This document shows positions 14,168 to 15,840 of a DNA stretch of 15,840 nt, one piece after another (within the stretch, counting starts at the first letter, position 1; each line of letters opens with the position of its first letter). This DNA is from an uncultured Eubacteriales bacterium. GTDB lineage: Bacteria; Bacillota; Clostridia; Christensenellales; UBA1242. The DNA is taken from NCBI GenBank assembly GCA_905203455.1, contig CAJKVX010000017.1:1-15840 (forward strand), written 5' to 3'. The notes beneath the pieces are model-generated. The model was not told the DNA's origin. It searched no databases and saw only the letters and a program-made list of their open reading frames with translations. The position numbers and the translations under genes were made by a program.

Positions 14168-14196
14168 TTGATATTGATTTTTTTTTGTGTTACAAT
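14168..14196 (+). promoter_or_regulatory. sigma-A-type extended -10 promoter for rpsB-tsf
   Basis: TTGATA (14168-14173) and TACAAT (14191-14196) are separated by 17 bp with TGT directly before the -10 (extended -10). Start near 14203 gives a leader of about 100 nt. Confidence 0.75.
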
Positions 14197-14222
14197 ACAT
14201 AAGAAATCACACCTTTGCTGAT

Positions 14223-14260
14223 AATTAAACCGTTGCCTTAAAATTTAAGGTTGTTTAATT
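14223..14260 (+). promoter_or_regulatory. stem-loop in the rpsB mRNA leader, possible S2 autoregulatory element
   Basis: AATTAAAC (14223-14230) pairs with GTTTAATT (14253-14260). Inside, CCTTAA (14236-14241) pairs with TTAAGG (14245-14250), leaving an asymmetric internal loop of 5 and 2 nt. The element lies within the predicted leader, about 28 nt before the ribosome binding site. Many ribosomal protein operons are autoregulated by such leaders. No match to a named leader family is claimed. Confidence 0.4.
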
Positions 14261-14303
14261 AGGTGACGCATTGGGAGGAAATAAAAACAAGGAGGAATTT
14301 AAA

Positions 14304-15119
14304 ATGAGCGTTGTATCAATGAAACAATTGCTTGAAGCCGGTGTTCATTTTGGTCATCCAACTCGTAAGTGGAACCCAAAAATGAAAAAGTATATCTTCA
14401 CTGCAAGAAACGACATTTATATTCTTAATCTTGAAGTTACAGTTGGGCTTATTGACCAAGCGTATAACTTTGTTAAAGAAGTTGTTTCAAGCGGAAAGTC
14501 TGTTTTGTTTGTTGGAACTAAAAAACAAGCAAAAGATGCTGTTATTGAAGAAGCACAAAGATGCGGAATGTTTTACATGGGCAACCGTTGGCTTGGTGGA
14601 ACATTAACCAACTTTAAAACAATTCGTGCTCGTGTTGACAGGCTTAACAAGCTTAACGCTATGGAGCAAACAGGTGAATTTGACCTTTTGCCTAAAAAAG
14701 AAGTTGCAAAACTTAAAGCCGAAAGAGACAAACTTGAAGAGAACCTTGGTGGCATTAAAGATATGCACACAATGCCTGGCGTGTTGTTCGTTGTTGACCC
14801 TAAGAAAGAGTATATTGCTGTTCGTGAAGCAAGAAGCCTTGGAATTCCAATTGTTGGGCTTGTTGACACAAACTGTGACCCAGATGATGTTGACTATGTT
14901 ATTCCAGGCAATGATGATGCAATAAGGGCAGTTAAACTTATTGCTGGGGCAATTGCAGATGCTGTTATTGAAGCCAAAGAAGGCGAAGAAGGTTTAGCAA
15001 AACGCAAAGAAGCAGAAGCGAAGGCTGCTGCAAGTGAAAGCGAAACTGAACCAAACATGGAACAAGCGTTGGCTGCAGCTGATGCTAGCGAAAACAAAGA
15101 AGAATCTGGCGAACAATAA
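14304..15119 (+). CDS. rpsB: 30S ribosomal protein S2
   Basis: S2 joins the 30S subunit late and helps hold S1 and the Shine-Dalgarno region at the back of the small subunit. From ATG 14304 the protein has 271 residues. It has the S2 opening MKQLLEAGVHFGHPTRKWNPKM, then FVGTKKQAKDAVIEEAQRCG, NRWLGGTLTNFKTI, MPGVLFVVDPKKEYIAVREA and GLVDTNCDPDDVDYVIPGNDDAIRA. The end (about residues 225-271) is an Ala/Glu/Ser-rich acidic extension, common in Firmicutes. An upstream in-frame TTG at 14271 also opens the frame, but AAGGAGG at 14289-14295 is placed for ATG 14304, and S2 homology starts there. It is followed by tsf, the near-universal bacterial order. Confidence 0.97.
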   Translation: MSVVSMKQLLEAGVHFGHPTRKWNPKMKKYIFTARNDIYILNLEVTVGLIDQAYNFVKEVVSSGKSVLFVGTKKQAKDAVIEEAQRCGMFYMGNRWLGGTLTNFKTIRARVDRLNKLNAMEQTGEFDLLPKKEVAKLKAERDKLEENLGGIKDMHTMPGVLFVVDPKKEYIAVREARSLGIPIVGLVDTNCDPDDVDYVIPGNDDAIRAVKLIAGAIADAVIEAKEGEEGLAKRKEAEAKAAASESETEPNMEQALAAADASENKEESGEQ

Positions 15120-15140
15120 TAAAAACAAGGGGGAATTTTT

Positions 15141-15794
15141 ATGTTTACATCAAAAGATGTTGTTGAACTTCGTGAGAAAACTGGGGTAGGCATGCTTCAA
15201 TGCAAACAAGCCTTGACTGAAACTAACGGTGATATGGAAAAAGCAATTAACTATCTTCGTGAAAAGGGAATTGCTTCTGCCGCTAAAAAAGAAGGCAGAA
15301 TTGCCGCCGAAGGTGTTGTTTTAAGTTACATTCATGGTAATGGCAAAATTGGTGTTATGGTTGAAGTTAACTGTGAAACTGACTTTGTTGCCAAAAGTGA
15401 TGCATTTAAGGCACTTGTTCATGACATAGCAATGCATATTGCAGCCGCTAACCCACTTTATATTAGCGATGCTGAGGTTGACCAAGTGGCTCTTAATAAA
15501 GAAAGAGAAATCTACATGGCTCAAGCCTTGAACGAAGGCAAACCAGAAGCTGTTGCTAACAAAATGGTTGAAGGAAGAATTAAGAAATATCTTAAAGAAG
15601 TTTGCTTGTTAGACCAAATGTTTGTTAAAGACCCAAGCAAAGACATTAGAACTGTTATTAATGAAGCCATTGCTAAAATTGGCGAAAAAATTACTGTTAG
15701 AAGATTTGTTCGTTGGGTTATGGGTGAAGGTCTTGAAAAAAGAAAAGAAAACTTTGCCGAAGAAATTAGAAAACAAACTGAAACTAATAATTAA
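15141..15794 (+). CDS. tsf: elongation factor Ts, short form
   Basis: EF-Ts releases GDP from EF-Tu so that it can reload with GTP. The 217-aa protein starts with the UBA-like N-terminal domain (1-50; LREKTGVGMLQCKQAL, a variant of TGAGMMDCKKAL). The core follows with the EF-Tu-contacting VEVNCETDFVAKSDAF, a predicted coiled-coil/helical segment and the C-terminal ITVRRFVRWVMGEG. At 217 residues it is much shorter than Bacillus or E. coli EF-Ts (about 280-295) and nearer the short type known from Thermus (about 196), so one core subdomain appears reduced. AAGGGGGA lies before ATG 15141, 21 nt after rpsB. It probably shares the rpsB promoter, and the unit ends at the terminator starting at 15796. 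Confidence 0.96.
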   Translation: MFTSKDVVELREKTGVGMLQCKQALTETNGDMEKAINYLREKGIASAAKKEGRIAAEGVVLSYIHGNGKIGVMVEVNCETDFVAKSDAFKALVHDIAMHIAAANPLYISDAEVDQVALNKEREIYMAQALNEGKPEAVANKMVEGRIKKYLKEVCLLDQMFVKDPSKDIRTVINEAIAKIGEKITVRRFVRWVMGEGLEKRKENFAEEIRKQTETNN

Positions 15795-15795
15795 T

Positions 15796-15837
15796 AATAA
15801 ATATCCACCAGCTAAGCTGGTGGATATTTATTTTTTT
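15796..15837 (+). terminator. very strong intrinsic terminator after tsf
   Basis: A perfect 17-bp stem pairs 15796-15812 with 15816-15832 around a TAA loop. The GC-rich core is CCACCAGC/GCTGGTGG, and a T run follows to 15837. It begins 2 nt after the tsf stop. This is the longest hairpin in the window. Confidence 0.93.
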
Positions 15838-15840
15838 GCA

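Larger units (their letters stand above)
13741..14303 (+). other. 563-base intergenic region between DUF1292 gene and rpsB
   Basis: No convincing gene lies here. Visible in order: a candidate promoter (13749-13776); a strong terminator (13865-13896); two direct copies of CTAGGGTTAAT/CTAGGGGTTAAT (13966-13976, 13980-13991); an 8-bp hairpin TTTCTTCA/TGAAGAAA (13998-14016); an open frame without a good start ending at 14123; the rpsB promoter (14168-14196); and the rpsB leader hairpin. Confidence 0.8.

Noticed and set aside
14271..14303. Upstream TTG start adding 11 residues to S2
   Set aside because: AAGGAGG at 14289-14295 is spaced for ATG 14304 and S2 homology begins there. The upstream TTG would be translated through the ribosome binding site.
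1..15840. Reassigned TGA codon, since no gene here stops with TGA
   Set aside because: Tryptophan is encoded by TGG, no in-frame TGA is needed in any conserved protein, and TAA/TAG preference is normal in AT-rich genomes. Fifteen genes are too few to infer recoding.
1..15840. CRISPR array, tRNA genes, insertion sequences
   Set aside because: No regularly spaced repeats, no cloverleaf with a GGTTCRA-type T loop, and no transposase or terminal inverted repeats were seen on either strand.

Overview
The window is AT-rich (roughly two thirds A+T by eye). All 15 supported genes lie on the + strand and most have AAGGAG-type ribosome binding sites. Stops are only TAA or TAG, and most transcripts end in strong intrinsic terminators. 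Gene content and order (comM-dprA-topA-trmFO-hslU ... rpsB-tsf, and hisS ... nifS-iscU-like ... ruvX-DUF1292) point to a low-GC Firmicute/Clostridia-like chromosome, probably a small-genome or uncultured lineage. The lineage call is inference; no rRNA is present to prove it. No mobile element, CRISPR array or tRNA was seen.

Layout. Positions 1-738 hold the 3' part of a lysophospholipid acyltransferase-like gene, ended by a terminator. Positions 1000-3768 hold comM and dprA, two factors that handle incoming single-stranded DNA in transformation. A near-consensus promoter at 3922-3950 opens a compact five-gene unit, topA-trmFO-hslU-hisS-trxA, which closes at a perfect hairpin terminator at 10323-10346. 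It combines DNA supercoiling, tRNA U54 methylation, an AAA+ unfoldase, histidyl-tRNA synthesis and a thiol reductant. A second strong promoter (10368-10396) drives nifS and an IscU-like gene that starts 1 nt after nifS ends, also ended by a terminator. Next come a 58-aa membrane-anchored YtxH-like protein, ruvX and a DUF1292 gene. A 563-base stretch without a firm gene follows (13741-14303). It holds a terminator, a possible short RNA, a decayed-looking reading frame and the rpsB promoter and leader. rpsB and tsf end the window at a 17-bp-stem terminator.

Three points stand out. (1) HslU has no HslV gene beside it, although hslV normally sits immediately upstream, and its C-terminus lacks the tail that activates HslV. 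(2) The IscU-like protein keeps Cys33 and Asp35 but has lost the other cluster/zinc ligands (Cys to Ser58, His-Cys to Tyr102-Ala103), and it carries a tail of about 135 highly charged residues; it is unlikely to be an ordinary Fe-S scaffold. (3) Gene order looks like two ancestral Firmicutes neighbourhoods joined together with xerC, hslV, codY, mnmA and alaS missing. Two starts were revised: trmFO to GTG 6111 and rpsB to ATG 14304.
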